A DNA stretch of 64,000 nucleotides from Halobellus sp. Atlit-31R (GTDB taxonomy: Archaea > Halobacteriota > Halobacteria > Halobacteriales > Haloferacaceae), in assembly GCA_003665935.1 (NCBI GenBank), contig QPLR01000004.1, forward strand, positions 310,001 through 374,000, read 5' to 3'. This document shows positions 15,829 through 27,046 of this stretch, piece by piece. A program made the translations under genes and the position numbers. Position 1 is the first letter of the stretch, and each line of letters begins with the position of its first letter. Under the pieces are notes generated by a model. The model made no database searches. It had not been told where the DNA came from and saw nothing but the letters and a program-made list of their open reading frames with translations.

Positions 15829-17490
15829 ATGCAAGAGAATGGCAAGGGGAAAGACCAGCGTGACAGCAGCAGCCAATCGCTTCAGGGGCGGGTCGGTCGT
15901 CGGACCTTCCTCGGAGCGGCAGTGACGAGCGGGGCCGCCGCGCTCGCCGGCTGTTCCGGGGGCGGTTCCGACGAGGGCGGCTCCGGAAGCGCTTACGGAA
16001 ACGGCGGAGGCTCCGGCGAGGAGACGACTGCGGCCGGTTCGCCGAAGCAGGGTGGCACACTCCAGTGGGGCGGCGCCGTGCCCGTGCAGGGTCTCGATCC
16101 GCACATCGATACGTCTGCGGCGTCCAAGCGCGTCCTCGAGAACATCTACGAGGAGGTCGTCGCACTGCAGGACGACTACTCGATCGAGCCGCACCTCGCG
16201 AAGTCGTTCGAGCAGTCCGAGGACAACACGCTGCTCACCTTCGAGCTCCGGGAAGACGTCACCTTCCACAACGGGAAGCAGATGACTTCGGCGGACGTGC
16301 TCGCGAGCTACGAGCGCGTCCAGAACGGCGATTACCTCGCGACCGGCTTCTTCGACTTCGTCGACTCGATGGCCGCGCCGGACGACTACACCTTCGAGAT
16401 CCAGCTCACGCAGCCGTTCGCGCCCTTCCTCGCGAAGATGGCGACGGCCGAGCTTTCGGTGATGCCCGCCGAGAACGCCGAGAAGAGTATGGTCGAAGAG
16501 CCGATCGGGACCGGGCCTTACCAGTTCGAGAGCCGGGAGATCGAGACCTCGTTCACGATGAGCCGCTACGAGGACTACTGGGGCGCATCAGACGAGGACG
16601 GGCCGTTCATCGATACGATCGTCAAGAGCGAGATCCCCGACTCCAGCGTCCGCCTGCAGTCGTTCCTCGCGGGCGAGTACGACTTCATCAACGGCATCGC
16701 GCCGAAGGACGTCTCGCGCGTCGAACAGGCGCCAGAGGTCCGGTTCGACCAGCAGTTCCCGAAGTCGCTGGTCTACCTCGGGATGAACTGCGACGTCGAA
16801 CCGTTCGACAACAAGGACGCGCGCCTCGCGCTGGACTACGCGATCGACAAGGAGAAGGTCGCCGAGGCGGCCCTCTACGGTACCGGCCAGACCACGGCGT
16901 CTCCGGCCGCTCCCGACAGCCCGTGGGTCAACCCCGACATCGACCCGCGCCCGCGTGACCCCGACAAAGTGCAGGAGCACCTCGACGCCGCCGGGATGTC
17001 CGACGGGTTCTCGGCGACGTTCAAGATCCCGCAGTCGTACCCCGCACAGGTGCAGGCGGCCGAGGTGATCGCCGACGACGCCTCCGACCTGGGTATCGAT
17101 CTCGACATCCAGCAGATCACGTGGAACACCTGGCTCTCCGACGTCTACACCGACCGCAACTTCCAGGCGACGACGAGTTCCTACCTCGCGCTGTGGTACC
17201 CCGACGTCTCGTTCTACAAGTTCCTCCACCCCGACGGGGCGTTCTTCTTCACCAACTGGACGAACGACGAGTACAACTCCCTCGTCGAGGAGGCCCGGAC
17301 GATCTACGACGACGACGCCCGCGCGGATCTCTACCACGATGCGACCGAGATCCTCCACGAGGAGCGCGCCGGGCACATGTTCCTCTGGTGGCAGCCGAGC
17401 CTCTACGGGGCGGCCTCCCAGTACAAAGGCGACATCGGCGCACCGGACGGCTCGACGCTTCAGTTCTCCGACAACTGGCTCGACCGCTAA
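15829..17490 (+). CDS. Dipeptide/oligopeptide ABC transporter substrate-binding lipoprotein (SBP family 5)
   Basis: 553 residues from the ATG set by the TATA box. A twin-arginine signal (VGRRTFLGAA) is followed by the lipobox LAGC with Cys42, so the mature protein is a membrane-anchored lipoprotein outside the cell. A Gly/Ser-rich linker precedes the family-5 solute-binding domain. Recognisable elements are GLDPHIDTSAASKRVLENIY, LAKSFEQSEDNTLLTFELR, VTFHNGKQMTSADVLASYER and GTGPYQFES. Family members bind di- and oligopeptides, nickel or sugars. The adjacent amidohydrolase and DUF1028 genes favour a peptide or amide ligand. First gene of a four-gene operon. Confidence 0.95.
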   Translation: MQENGKGKDQRDSSSQSLQGRVGRRTFLGAAVTSGAAALAGCSGGGSDEGGSGSAYGNGGGSGEETTAAGSPKQGGTLQWGGAVPVQGLDPHIDTSAASKRVLENIYEEVVALQDDYSIEPHLAKSFEQSEDNTLLTFELREDVTFHNGKQMTSADVLASYERVQNGDYLATGFFDFVDSMAAPDDYTFEIQLTQPFAPFLAKMATAELSVMPAENAEKSMVEEPIGTGPYQFESREIETSFTMSRYEDYWGASDEDGPFIDTIVKSEIPDSSVRLQSFLAGEYDFINGIAPKDVSRVEQAPEVRFDQQFPKSLVYLGMNCDVEPFDNKDARLALDYAIDKEKVAEAALYGTGQTTASPAAPDSPWVNPDIDPRPRDPDKVQEHLDAAGMSDGFSATFKIPQSYPAQVQAAEVIADDASDLGIDLDIQQITWNTWLSDVYTDRNFQATTSSYLALWYPDVSFYKFLHPDGAFFFTNWTNDEYNSLVEEARTIYDDDARADLYHDATEILHEERAGHMFLWWQPSLYGAASQYKGDIGAPDGSTLQFSDNWLDR

Positions 17491-17501
17491 CACATCGATA
17501 G

Positions 17502-18461
17502 ATGTCGATGTACAATTACGTGCTGCGGCGAGTCGGGTTTATGGCGGTGACGCTGTTCCTAGTGACGCTCATCGCGTTCGCTGTCACCAACGTCCTCCCC
17601 GGCGACGTCGCGCTGCTGATCTTGGGCCCGAACGCGACCGAGGAGTCGCTGCAGGCGCTGCAGTCCCAGCTGGGGCTCAATCGGCCGCTGTACGTCCAGT
17701 ACTTCGACTGGGTCTTCGGGCTGCTGCAGGGGGATATGGGCGAGTCCCTCCGGTTCGGCGAGCCCGTCGTGACGCTCATCGCACAGCGTCTGCCCCGCTC
17801 GCTGCTTTTGGCAGTCAGTGCGACGCTCGTCGCCGTCGTACTCTCGATTCCGCTCGGCGTCTACGCGGCGATCAATCAGAACGAAGCGCCCGACGTGACG
17901 GCGTCGATGTTCGCCTTCGTCGGCATCTCGATGCCGATCTTCCTGTGGGGGCTAGTGTTCATCCTCGTCTTCGCGGTCTGGCTGAATCTGTTCCCCACCG
18001 GCGGCTACACCCCGCCGGGCGAGGACCTCGTCGGGGCGCTGAAACGGCTCGTCCTGCCGGCGGGTGCGATGGGCTTCGCGCTCACCGCCTACATTATGCG
18101 AATGACTCGGTCGTCGATGCTGGAAGTGCTGAGTGCGGAGTACATCAACCTCGCGCGGGCGAAAGGAATGAGCCAGCGGATCGTCGTGCTCCGCCACGCG
18201 CTCAAGAACGCGATCATTCCCGTGATCACCGTCGTCGCGTTCCAGTTCAGTTACGCCTTCGGCGGCGTCGTCGTGCTCGAGGAGGTGTTCTTCTGGCCGG
18301 GAATCGGCCGGTTGACGCTGACCGCCATCCAGAGCCGCGACATCCCGCTGATTCAGGGCTGCATCATCGTCGTCGCGCTGATCTACATGTTGTCGAACTT
18401 CGCCGCAGACCTCCTGTACGCGTACTTCGATCCGCGAATCCGCTACGGAGGTGAGGAGTGA
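17502..18461 (+). CDS. Dipeptide-type ABC transporter permease (DppB-like)
   Basis: 319 residues with six predicted membrane segments. The N-terminus (YVLRRVGFMAVTLFLVT) is the typical first helix of DppB/OppB. The conserved cytoplasmic loop EYINLARAKGMSQRIVVLRHALKNAIIP is the EAA motif that docks the ATPase. It starts 11 bases after the binding-protein gene, and its stop overlaps the next permease start (TGATG). Together with the second permease it forms the translocation pore. Confidence 0.95.
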   Translation: MSMYNYVLRRVGFMAVTLFLVTLIAFAVTNVLPGDVALLILGPNATEESLQALQSQLGLNRPLYVQYFDWVFGLLQGDMGESLRFGEPVVTLIAQRLPRSLLLAVSATLVAVVLSIPLGVYAAINQNEAPDVTASMFAFVGISMPIFLWGLVFILVFAVWLNLFPTGGYTPPGEDLVGALKRLVLPAGAMGFALTAYIMRMTRSSMLEVLSAEYINLARAKGMSQRIVVLRHALKNAIIPVITVVAFQFSYAFGGVVVLEEVFFWPGIGRLTLTAIQSRDIPLIQGCIIVVALIYMLSNFAADLLYAYFDPRIRYGGEE

Positions 18462-19362
18462 TGGCCGCAGAGCAACCAACCGGGGAGGCAGACGCCCGGT
18501 TCGGACTCACCGAATCGCAACGCGATCGCCTGGCCAGTTTCGCCCGGAAGTTCCGGCGGAACACGAAGGCGATGATCGGACTGACGATCGTCCTCACACT
18601 CATCATCGTCGCGGCGTTCGCGCCGCTGATCGCGCCGTACGAGTACGACGCGACGAGCATCGAGGACCGAACCGAGGCCCCCTCGGTGGAGCACCCGTTC
18701 GGTACCGACGACCTCGGCCGCGACATCTTCAGCCGCGTCGTACTCGGGAGCCGGATCTCGCTGTACGTCGGTTTCGGTGCGATCTCCGTCGCGCTCGCGG
18801 TCGGTGCCGTCATCGGCGTCGTCGCGGGGTACGCCGGCGGGCTGACCGACGAAGTCCTGATGCGGGTGATGGACGCCGCGATGGCGTTCCCGCCGGTGTT
18901 GCTGGCACTGACGCTGCTCGTGGTGCTCGGCCCGGAACTGGTCAACGTCATCATCGCTTTGGCGTTCGTCTACACGCCGTACATCGCACGCGTCTCGCGC
19001 AGTGCCGCGCTGGCCGAGCGCAACGAGGCGTACGTCGAGTCCGCCGTCGCCCGCGGCGAGAGCGACACCCGCATCGTGTTCAGCGAAGTGTTCCCGAACT
19101 GTATGGCGCCGATCCTGGTGCAGGGCTCGCTGAACGTCTCCTTCGCGATTCTCGCGGAGGCGAGCCTCTCGTTCCTCGGACTGGGCGCGCAGCCGCCGCG
19201 GCCGTCGTGGGGGCTGATGATCAACACGGGTCGCGGATTTATGGAGACGGCCCCGTGGATGCTGCTTTTCCCCGCCCTCGCGATCGGCATCGCCGTCGTC
19301 GGATTCAATATGCTGGGTGACGGCCTCCGCGACGTCCTCGATCCGAAGGTGGAGGCGATAGA

Positions 19363-19366
<4 letters not shown>
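18461..19366 (+). CDS. Dipeptide-type ABC transporter permease (DppC-like)
   Basis: 301 residues from the ATG at 18461, which overlaps the DppB stop; a GTG three bases earlier would add one residue. The N-terminal part has an Arg-rich cytoplasmic stretch (RKFRRNTKAMIGLTIV) as in DppC/OppC. HPFGTDDLGRDIFSRVVLGSR is the family signature loop, and the EAA region is YVESAVARGESDTRIVFSEVFPN. It ends close to the ATPase gene, which begins four bases inside it. Partner of the DppB-like permease. Confidence 0.95.
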
Positions 19367-21540
<2,174 letters not shown>

Positions 21541-21639
21541 GGGCGCGCCTCGGCCTTTGATTCGGTCTACAGCAGTGTGCAGCAGCGTCTTCGACTCCCC
21601 GGGATCCCGAAGTCCGCCGAGAGAGCTCAATCGACGGTA

Positions 21640-22329
21640 TCAGTATTTCACGCCGAAGTCGAGCAGTTCCTCGGGGTAGTCGTCGAAGAGTTTGTCCGTC
21701 TCCTCGCGGACGCGTCGTTTCGCCGTCCGGGCCTCGGTCAGGAGCTCTCGCAGGTCCACGACCGGCGTCTCGGAGAGGTCGACCCGGAGATTGTGGTAGA
21801 ATTCGGGCTCGGGCGCGTGGACGAGAACGGCTGCGCTCATCTCGCCTCTGTCGTCCCCGCCCGCGTCGGTGCCGGCTTCCAGCGCCGAGACGAGTCGTTC
21901 GGTCATATCGCCGTCCGTCTCCGCGAACGCTCCGGCGGCAGCGTCGACGACCTCAGAGCCTGCGAGCAGATTCCCCGCCACGGTGTAATCGTCGCCGGTG
22001 CGGTGGCCGGCCCACCCGCTGCAGTTGTCACCGGTGAAGACGAACTGGCTATCCGCACCGACGCCGTGGACCTGTCGGTACTCGGCGTGCTGATCGTCCG
22101 CAAGCAGCGACTCGAACGCCTCGTCGACACGCTCGCCGGCGTCCGCGCGCGCTACGGCATCGCGTCCGTGTTCAGTCTTCGTAAACGCCTGTGTCAGAGC
22201 CGCCGCGTTCGCGCTCACGTACGGGCACGTCGCGCCGACAGCGACGGTACCGGTCGTCACGGCAGCGCCGAACGTGTTCGTCTCCGGGTCGCGAGCGGCG
22301 ATCGAGAACGTTCCAGGTGCGTGTCGCAT
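21640..22329 (-). CDS. DUF1028 family protein (putative Ntn-type hydrolase)
   Basis: 229 residues from the ATG at 22329. The frame is open further upstream, but a TATA-like element lies about 30 bases before this start and the family begins here. Signature stretches: GTFSIAARDPETNTFGAAVTTG, VGATCPYVSANAAALTQAF, FTGDNCSGWAGHRTGDDYTVAGN and a C-terminal VDLRELLTEARTAKR. DUF1028 proteins are proposed Ntn-like hydrolases of unknown substrate, often found beside peptide transporters. Here it converges on the dipeptide importer operon with a 99-base gap, which supports a role in peptide or amide breakdown. Confidence 0.9.
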   Translation of the reverse strand: MRHAPGTFSIAARDPETNTFGAAVTTGTVAVGATCPYVSANAAALTQAFTKTEHGRDAVARADAGERVDEAFESLLADDQHAEYRQVHGVGADSQFVFTGDNCSGWAGHRTGDDYTVAGNLLAGSEVVDAAAGAFAETDGDMTERLVSALEAGTDAGGDDRGEMSAAVLVHAPEPEFYHNLRVDLSETPVVDLRELLTEARTAKRRVREETDKLFDDYPEELLDFGVKY

Positions 22330-22635
22330 CTGTGTTCGGTCGGTCGCGGGCGGCCAGTAAATAGCTGCCCGTCCGGCGGGCTCTCGCCGCGCGACCTGGT
22401 GAAGCGGCGATGTCGGGGACGACGACGCTCGCCGCCGGACCGGAGTACGGCACTCGCGTGCGCTCGTTGCTCCGGTGTGAGGAACCGGGAACACGGTAAA
22501 AGTATCTTATTTCTTATATACAATTAGTTATGAGTACTAATTTGGGATTGAACTAGAGGTGGTCTAGAAATCGCTCCTTCAACGGGTAGTTTTCTTTCTA
22601 GATGCGAGCAGTTGCCTTTCTCGTCACTTGAAGTA
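22330..22635. other. 306-bp intergenic region
   Basis: No gene seen. It holds the DUF1028 promoter, an AT-rich stretch around 22500-22550 and an inverted repeat TCTAGAAA (22563-22570) / TTTCTAGA (22595-22602). The repeat could form a hairpin after the exchanger gene on the minus strand. Confidence 0.5.
22356..22363 (-). promoter_or_regulatory. TATA box TATTTACT of the DUF1028 gene
   Basis: On the minus strand TATTTACT is centred about 30 bases before the ATG at 22329. This fits a leaderless transcript and supports that start over the longer open frame. Confidence 0.55.
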
Positions 22636-23667
22636 TCATCGGAGAAGTTGCGTCACGCCTACCGATTCACCGACGATCCAGGCGACGAACAGCAGATAGC
22701 TCCCGAGGAGGGCGGCGGCTTCGACTCTAGAGAGCGAAAGCTCCGTCCGCAGCGTCGTAAACAGCAGTACGGTCGCGAGCGTGAGAACGCCCATCATCGG
22801 AACGGCCGTGGCGAAGTCGACGACGACGCTACCGGCGATGAGGACGCCGAGAGGGATGGCGACGAGCAGGTCGAAGGTGTTCGATCCCAAGACGTTCGCG
22901 AGGCTCGTGACGCTTTGGCCGTCGCGAGCGGAGCGGATACTCACGAGCAGGTCGGGGAGGCTCGTCGCCGCGGCGACGATGGTCACCCCGGCGAGGAGGT
23001 CCGGGATCCCGAAAGTCCGCGACAGCGACTCGACGCTTCCGACCAACTGCTCGACGGCGACGAGAATGATCGCGAGCCCGGCCAGAAGCATCAGCCACTG
23101 CTTGCCGATCCGGATCCCGTCGGCCGTACCGTCGGCGTCGTGGTCTCCGACGTCCTGCCACTGGATGAACAGATAGAGGCCGTAGAGGAACAGCGGAAGC
23201 AGCGCGAGCGGGCGCGTGATGCGGCCGAGGAGCGGCCGACCGTTCGGAACGGGAGCGTAGATCACGGCGAACGCGAACGTGACGACGAGCACCGACACCG
23301 CGATCATATAGAACTGCGCCTCTTTGTAGACGAGCGTCCGGTTGGTCTCCATCGGTTCGTCGGAGAGCAACCCCGAGGCAGCCGGAATCGCCAGGATGTT
23401 GAAGATCGCAGACCCGACGATCGCGCCGACGCCGATGTCGAAGACGCCGGTGACGGCGGCGACGACGACGCTCGTGAGTTCGGGGAAGCTAGAACCGATC
23501 GCCACGACGATCGAGCCCTGAACCACCGCCGGGAGCCCATAGTACGCGGAGAGTCCGGTTGCGGCGCGTTCGAGCCACCCACTGCCGGCCCAGATGAGCC
23601 CGGTCGCGAGTGCGACGACCGCCACGTCGACGACCGGCGTGTGCGGAAGGAGACCGAAGAGTGCCAT
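22636..23667 (-). CDS. Sodium/calcium exchanger family protein (CaCA)
   Basis: 343 residues with about ten hydrophobic segments. Two inverted alpha-repeats carry the ion-binding motifs: GSSFPELTSVVVAAV in the first half and AATSLPDLLVSIRS with NVLGSNTFDLLVAIPLG in the second. The Glu in the first and the Asp in the second are the expected cation ligands. A polar loop in the middle (WQDVGDHDADGTADG) is acidic, as is common in halophiles. The protein should exchange sodium or protons for calcium across the cytoplasmic membrane. Single gene; transcription is away from the nearby methyltransferase operon end. Confidence 0.94.
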   Translation of the reverse strand: MALFGLLPHTPVVDVAVVALATGLIWAGSGWLERAATGLSAYYGLPAVVQGSIVVAIGSSFPELTSVVVAAVTGVFDIGVGAIVGSAIFNILAIPAASGLLSDEPMETNRTLVYKEAQFYMIAVSVLVVTFAFAVIYAPVPNGRPLLGRITRPLALLPLFLYGLYLFIQWQDVGDHDADGTADGIRIGKQWLMLLAGLAIILVAVEQLVGSVESLSRTFGIPDLLAGVTIVAAATSLPDLLVSIRSARDGQSVTSLANVLGSNTFDLLVAIPLGVLIAGSVVVDFATAVPMMGVLTLATVLLFTTLRTELSLSRVEAAALLGSYLLFVAWIVGESVGVTQLLR

Positions 23668-23808
23668 CGGTCACCAACTTCCGGCGACTGTGGCCTGAAG
23701 ATACCGGTCCCGGAGAGGCGGTCGGTCGAGTACGCCGATGCCGGCCACGGAATCCGGTCGGGTATGTAGGTGTCGGCTACGGAGCCCATTCGGGTACGCC
23801 GGTGCCGG

Positions 23809-24696
23809 CTACGGAGCCCGATAGAGCAGATCGTACTGGTGGGCGACGTAGACGAGGTCGCCGGCGTCGAGTTGCTCGCGCCGAGTCGCGAGCCACGAGT
23901 CGAGCCCGTCGACGGAGCGCTCGGCGTCCCCTAGACTGTCGGCGACGAACTGGAGAATGCGGGAGAGGAAGTACCGCTCGTCGGCCGGATACCCCCCGTC
24001 GGTCGGTCTGACGATCCAGTCGGAGCTCCCGATCGACAGCAGCTCCCCGTCCCGGCGGCGCAGGCGATCCGCGAGGTGACGTCCGGCGCGGACGTCCCGG
24101 CCGGGTCGTCGGTCGATCGCGGCGTGATAGGCCCGTTCGACCGCCTCGTCCGCCGGGTGGTCGGGTTGGAAGATCGTTCCACCGTCGAACGTGATCGGGA
24201 GGTAGGCCAGCCCGCCCGGCCGCAGCGCGGACTCGACGGCGGAGACGAGCCTGTCGAGCGGGACGAGATCGGCGAACGCCTGCGCGACGACGAGGTCGCG
24301 ATCGGACGCGGCCTCGAGCGCGTCGAGCGCGTCGCCGCTCTCGAACGACACCGAGAGGTCCGCGACGGTGAAGTCGGGAGCCGAACGCCGCTCGCCGTCC
24401 GGCGCGGCCGCCCGTGCGTGTTCGGTGACGCTGTGCCCCGCTCGTCGGAGCGCAGCAGGACGCACGCGACGGGCGAAGGCGACGATGCACTCGTCGGTGT
24501 CGACGCCGCGGTACGTCCCGGCGTCGACGCCCCACGAGAGCAAGCGAGGGACCGTCACGCCCGTCCCGCAGCCGGCTTCGAGGACCGTCGGCTCGGCGGG
24601 GAGCGATTCAACGAGCCGGTCTTGGACACGGCGGGAGAACGCTCGCTCGTCGACCGAGTGCTTCGACTCCAGATACCGAGGGAGCGCGTGCGTCAT
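23809..24696 (-). CDS. Class I SAM-dependent methyltransferase
   Basis: 295 residues from the ATG at 24696. The SAM-binding motif is VLEAGCGTGVTVPRLL at about residues 38-53, followed by the acidic loop YRGVDTDECIVAF and a post-motif region VVAQAFADLVPLDRL with LRPGGLAYLPITFDGG. The C-terminal 100 residues are less conserved (LDAGDLVYVAHQYDLLYRAP). Its start overlaps the stop of the PTPS-like gene by four bases, so it is the last gene of a dehydrogenase / PTPS-like / methyltransferase operon. It probably methylates the product of the two upstream enzymes; the acceptor is unknown. Confidence 0.9.
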   Translation of the reverse strand: MTHALPRYLESKHSVDERAFSRRVQDRLVESLPAEPTVLEAGCGTGVTVPRLLSWGVDAGTYRGVDTDECIVAFARRVRPAALRRAGHSVTEHARAAAPDGERRSAPDFTVADLSVSFESGDALDALEAASDRDLVVAQAFADLVPLDRLVSAVESALRPGGLAYLPITFDGGTIFQPDHPADEAVERAYHAAIDRRPGRDVRAGRHLADRLRRRDGELLSIGSSDWIVRPTDGGYPADERYFLSRILQFVADSLGDAERSVDGLDSWLATRREQLDAGDLVYVAHQYDLLYRAP

Positions 24697-25097
24697 TCGT
24701 CGAGCGACCGGCGGTGGCTCGCCCAGGAGACGTCGTCCTCCCAGATTCGGACGGTCAAGGTCGTCGGAGTGGGGTCCTCGAGCGCGGCGGCGACGCGGTC
24801 GCCGAACACGCGGGCGAAGTGCTCGATGCTGGGATTCAGCCCCTCGAACTCCGGGAGGTCGTTGAGGAGTGTGTCCCGATAGCGGGCTTCGAGATCGTCG
24901 AGAATGGCCTCGACGGCGTCGATATCGACCAGATAGCCGTACGGGCCGAGTTCCGGCCCCCCAAATCGGAGTTCCGCGGTGAACTGGTGGCTGTTGATCT
25001 CGCCTTCCGGTCCCGGATCGGGAACCGTGAGGAAGTGCTGTGCGATGAACGTTCGTCTGACGGTCAGTTCGTAGGTGTCGTCTGTGGCTCGGGTCAT
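24693..25097 (-). CDS. PTPS/QueD-like protein with altered active site
   Basis: 134 residues of the 6-pyruvoyl-tetrahydropterin synthase fold. FIAQHFL near residue 21 supplies the first zinc histidine, GYLVDIDAVEAIL is the central strand-helix, and NDLPEFEGLNPSIEHFARV matches the family's Pro-Thr/Ser-x-Glu substrate anchor. The usual His-x-His pair is NSH here (residues 35-37), so one expected zinc ligand is Asn. The cysteine of QueD-type enzymes is absent. It is therefore unlikely to be a standard queuosine-pathway QueD. It lies between an alcohol dehydrogenase and a methyltransferase with overlapping or close spacing, a combination that suggests a different, pterin-like or sugar-like product. 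Confidence 0.85.
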   Translation of the reverse strand: MTRATDDTYELTVRRTFIAQHFLTVPDPGPEGEINSHQFTAELRFGGPELGPYGYLVDIDAVEAILDDLEARYRDTLLNDLPEFEGLNPSIEHFARVFGDRVAAALEDPTPTTLTVRIWEDDVSWASHRRSLDE

Positions 25098-25129
25098 TCG
25101 TGTGTGGGAGTGGTGCAGATCCGAGGCGA

Positions 25130-26137
25130 CTACGAGTACGTGAGCAGTATCTGCAGGACGCCGTCGGCCCGCTCGTCGAGGAGTCGGTACGCCTCCGAGG
25201 CGTCCTCGAAGGGGATGCGATGCGTGACGAGCGAGGCGACGTCGAGCGCGCCGAGTCGCTCGAGTGCCGTCGCCGCGCGTCGATCGTGCGTCCAGCGGCC
25301 GCGCGTCTCCGGAGCGAGCGTGCTGACCTGGCTCGATGCGAGGGAGATGCGGTCGCGGTGGAAGGACGCCCCGAGGTCGAGGGTCGCTGGCTTGTCGCCG
25401 TACCACGAGCCGACGACGACGCGCCCGTCGTAACCCGTCGCCCCGATGGCGTCGTCGAGCGTCGCCGGGCGGCCCGAGAGTTCGTACACCAGGTCCGCGC
25501 CGTCGCGGTCGCCTGCGGGATCGAGCACGTCGTCGAGTTCCTCCGGGGGAACGACGACGTCTGCGCCCAACCCTCGCGCCCGCTCGCGGCGGTCGGCAAT
25601 CGGCTCGACCACGACGAGGCGTCCGAGCGGGAACGACCCGAGGATGGCGATCGTACAGAGGCCGACGACGCCCGCCCCGAAGACGACGACGTCCTCACCG
25701 AGGCGGGGCCGGCCGTCCAAGACGAGCGACGTCGCCGTCTCCACCGAGGGGAAGAGCGCCATCTCTTCGGCGGAGATGTCGTCGGGGACCGGGAGGAGAT
25801 CCTCGGGGGGCACCGCGAAGTGCGTCTCGTGGGGAGCGAACGCGAAGACCGTTCGGCCGAGCCACTCGTCGTCGACGGCGGAGCCGACAGAGATCACGTC
25901 CCCGACTGCGGCGTAGCCGTACCGCAGCGGAAACGACAGGTCGCCGCCGAGGGTGTCGAGCGCCTCGTCGGCGGGGAGCTCTTCGGGAGCGTCTCCACGG
26001 TAGATGAGCAGTTCGGTGCCGGCGCTGACGCCTGAGACGCGGGTTTCGACGAGGACGTCGTCCGCGCTCACCTCGACGGACGTCTCTCTGATCGCCGTCT
26101 CGAGCGGGTCAGTGAAGTAGAGTGACCGTCGGTTCAT
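25130..26137 (-). CDS. Zinc-binding alcohol dehydrogenase family protein
   Basis: 335 residues from the ATG at 26137; the open frame begins seven codons earlier at 26158, but MNRRSLYFTDP is the usual family N-terminus. The catalytic-domain motif is GVSAGTELLIYRGDAPEE. The NAD-binding domain shows VVVFGAGVVGLCTIAIL, with the GxGxxG-type turn. The protein lacks a clear Cys4 structural zinc lobe. It is the first gene of the operon that continues into the PTPS-like gene 32 bases downstream and then the methyltransferase. Substrate unknown. The family covers sorbitol and threonine dehydrogenases as well as biosynthetic reductases. Confidence 0.9.
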   Translation of the reverse strand: MNRRSLYFTDPLETAIRETSVEVSADDVLVETRVSGVSAGTELLIYRGDAPEELPADEALDTLGGDLSFPLRYGYAAVGDVISVGSAVDDEWLGRTVFAFAPHETHFAVPPEDLLPVPDDISAEEMALFPSVETATSLVLDGRPRLGEDVVVFGAGVVGLCTIAILGSFPLGRLVVVEPIADRRERARGLGADVVVPPEELDDVLDPAGDRDGADLVYELSGRPATLDDAIGATGYDGRVVVGSWYGDKPATLDLGASFHRDRISLASSQVSTLAPETRGRWTHDRRAATALERLGALDVASLVTHRIPFEDASEAYRLLDERADGVLQILLTYS

Positions 26138-26158
26138 CGTCGAGTGATCCGAGAGCAA

Positions 26159-26560
26159 GGAGTGCCTTGCCGGTAGTTCACAGTCCGATCGGGCGACTCA
26201 CGGGTCGTCCGGCAGACTGGACGTAGAGCGTGATCGGAGCGAGTGATACATCCAACTCTGAACTATGAGATTATGATACTGTCGGCAGACGCCGGGAACC
26301 GGGAGGCCGAGAGCCGGTGCGTCCGCGGCAGAACGTCGGCCAGAGAGGCCGGTCGAGCCGGAGCCGCGGCAGGGAGGAAGAGAGGGGAGAGTTGGAGGGT
26401 CCAGGGAGGAAGAGAGGGGAGAGTTGGAGGGTCCAGGGAGGAAGAGAGGGGAGAGTTGGAGGGTCCAGGGAGGAAGAGAGGGGAGCCACGGGGTGGACGG
26501 TCGACTCCGTTCGTCGATCGGACCAGAACGATTTAGCCGCTGTCGTCGGTACTGAGACCC
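26159..26560. other. 402-bp divergent intergenic region dominated by a tandem repeat
   Basis: No gene seen between the alcohol dehydrogenase (minus strand) and the membrane protein (plus strand). The centre carries a purine-rich 32-bp tandem repeat (next entry). Promoters for the two divergent genes must lie on either side of it. Confidence 0.6.
26372..26485 (+). repeat. 32-bp purine-rich tandem repeat, 3.6 copies
   Basis: Unit starts are at 26372, 26404, 26436 and 26468, each beginning GGGAGGAAGAGAGGGGAG. The first three are full length and identical; the fourth breaks off after 18 bases. The plus strand is almost all purine with several GGG and GGGG runs, so triplex or G-quadruplex formation is possible. 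There are no spacers between units, which excludes a CRISPR array. Confidence 0.95.
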
Positions 26561-26899
26561 GTGCCGGTAGGCGTCACCGAGTCCGTCGCTCACGCGCTCG
26601 CCCTCGTCCCGGCGGAGTGGGTCGACCGACAGTACGCCGCGTTTCTCTTCGCGGGGATTCTGCTGGCCGGCGTCGGCACGCTCGTGGTGTTTCTCCTCGG
26701 GGTCGCCGCCTACGCTCGGCGGCGGGCGTTTCACTACCTCCTGATCACGCTTGCGCTGGGCGCGCTCGTCGTGCGAACGGGCGTCGGGCTCGCGACCGTG
26801 TACGGCTTGGTGCCGATGACGATCCACCACCTGCTCGGCCACGCGCTCGACTTCCTCGTCGCCGCGCTCGTGCTGTACGCCGTCTACAGCACGCGTTGA
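26561..26899 (+). CDS. Small haloarchaeal membrane protein
   Basis: 112 residues with three hydrophobic segments (FAGILLAGVGTLVVFLLGVAA, YLLITLALGALVVRTGVG, FLVAALVLYAVY), separated by Arg-rich and His-rich loops (IHHLLGH). It resembles a conserved haloarchaeal family of unknown function (DUF7471-like) usually found beside a winged-helix regulator, as it is here: the next gene, 147 bases downstream, is one. The ORF begins with GTG; no better start is visible. Function unknown; the histidines could bind a metal. Confidence 0.72.
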   Translation: MPVGVTESVAHALALVPAEWVDRQYAAFLFAGILLAGVGTLVVFLLGVAAYARRRAFHYLLITLALGALVVRTGVGLATVYGLVPMTIHHLLGHALDFLVAALVLYAVYSTR

Positions 26900-27046
26900 T
26901 CGGAGCGGGAGCGGGAGCTTCGGCGACCGAGCGCCACGGTTCCGACGAATCCCACGAATCGGGAGTCGGCGACTGCGTTTTGTACGTCGACTCGCTAGCG
27001 TCGGCGTTCATCGATCAGCGCGCGGCGGCGACCTCCACCACTACCT

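Noticed and set aside
24693-25097. QueD (queuosine/archaeosine pathway)
   Set aside because: One zinc His is replaced by Asn, the QueD Cys is absent and neighbours are not queuosine genes.
26372-26485. CRISPR array
   Set aside because: The 32-bp units are directly adjacent with no spacers, and no cas genes are nearby.
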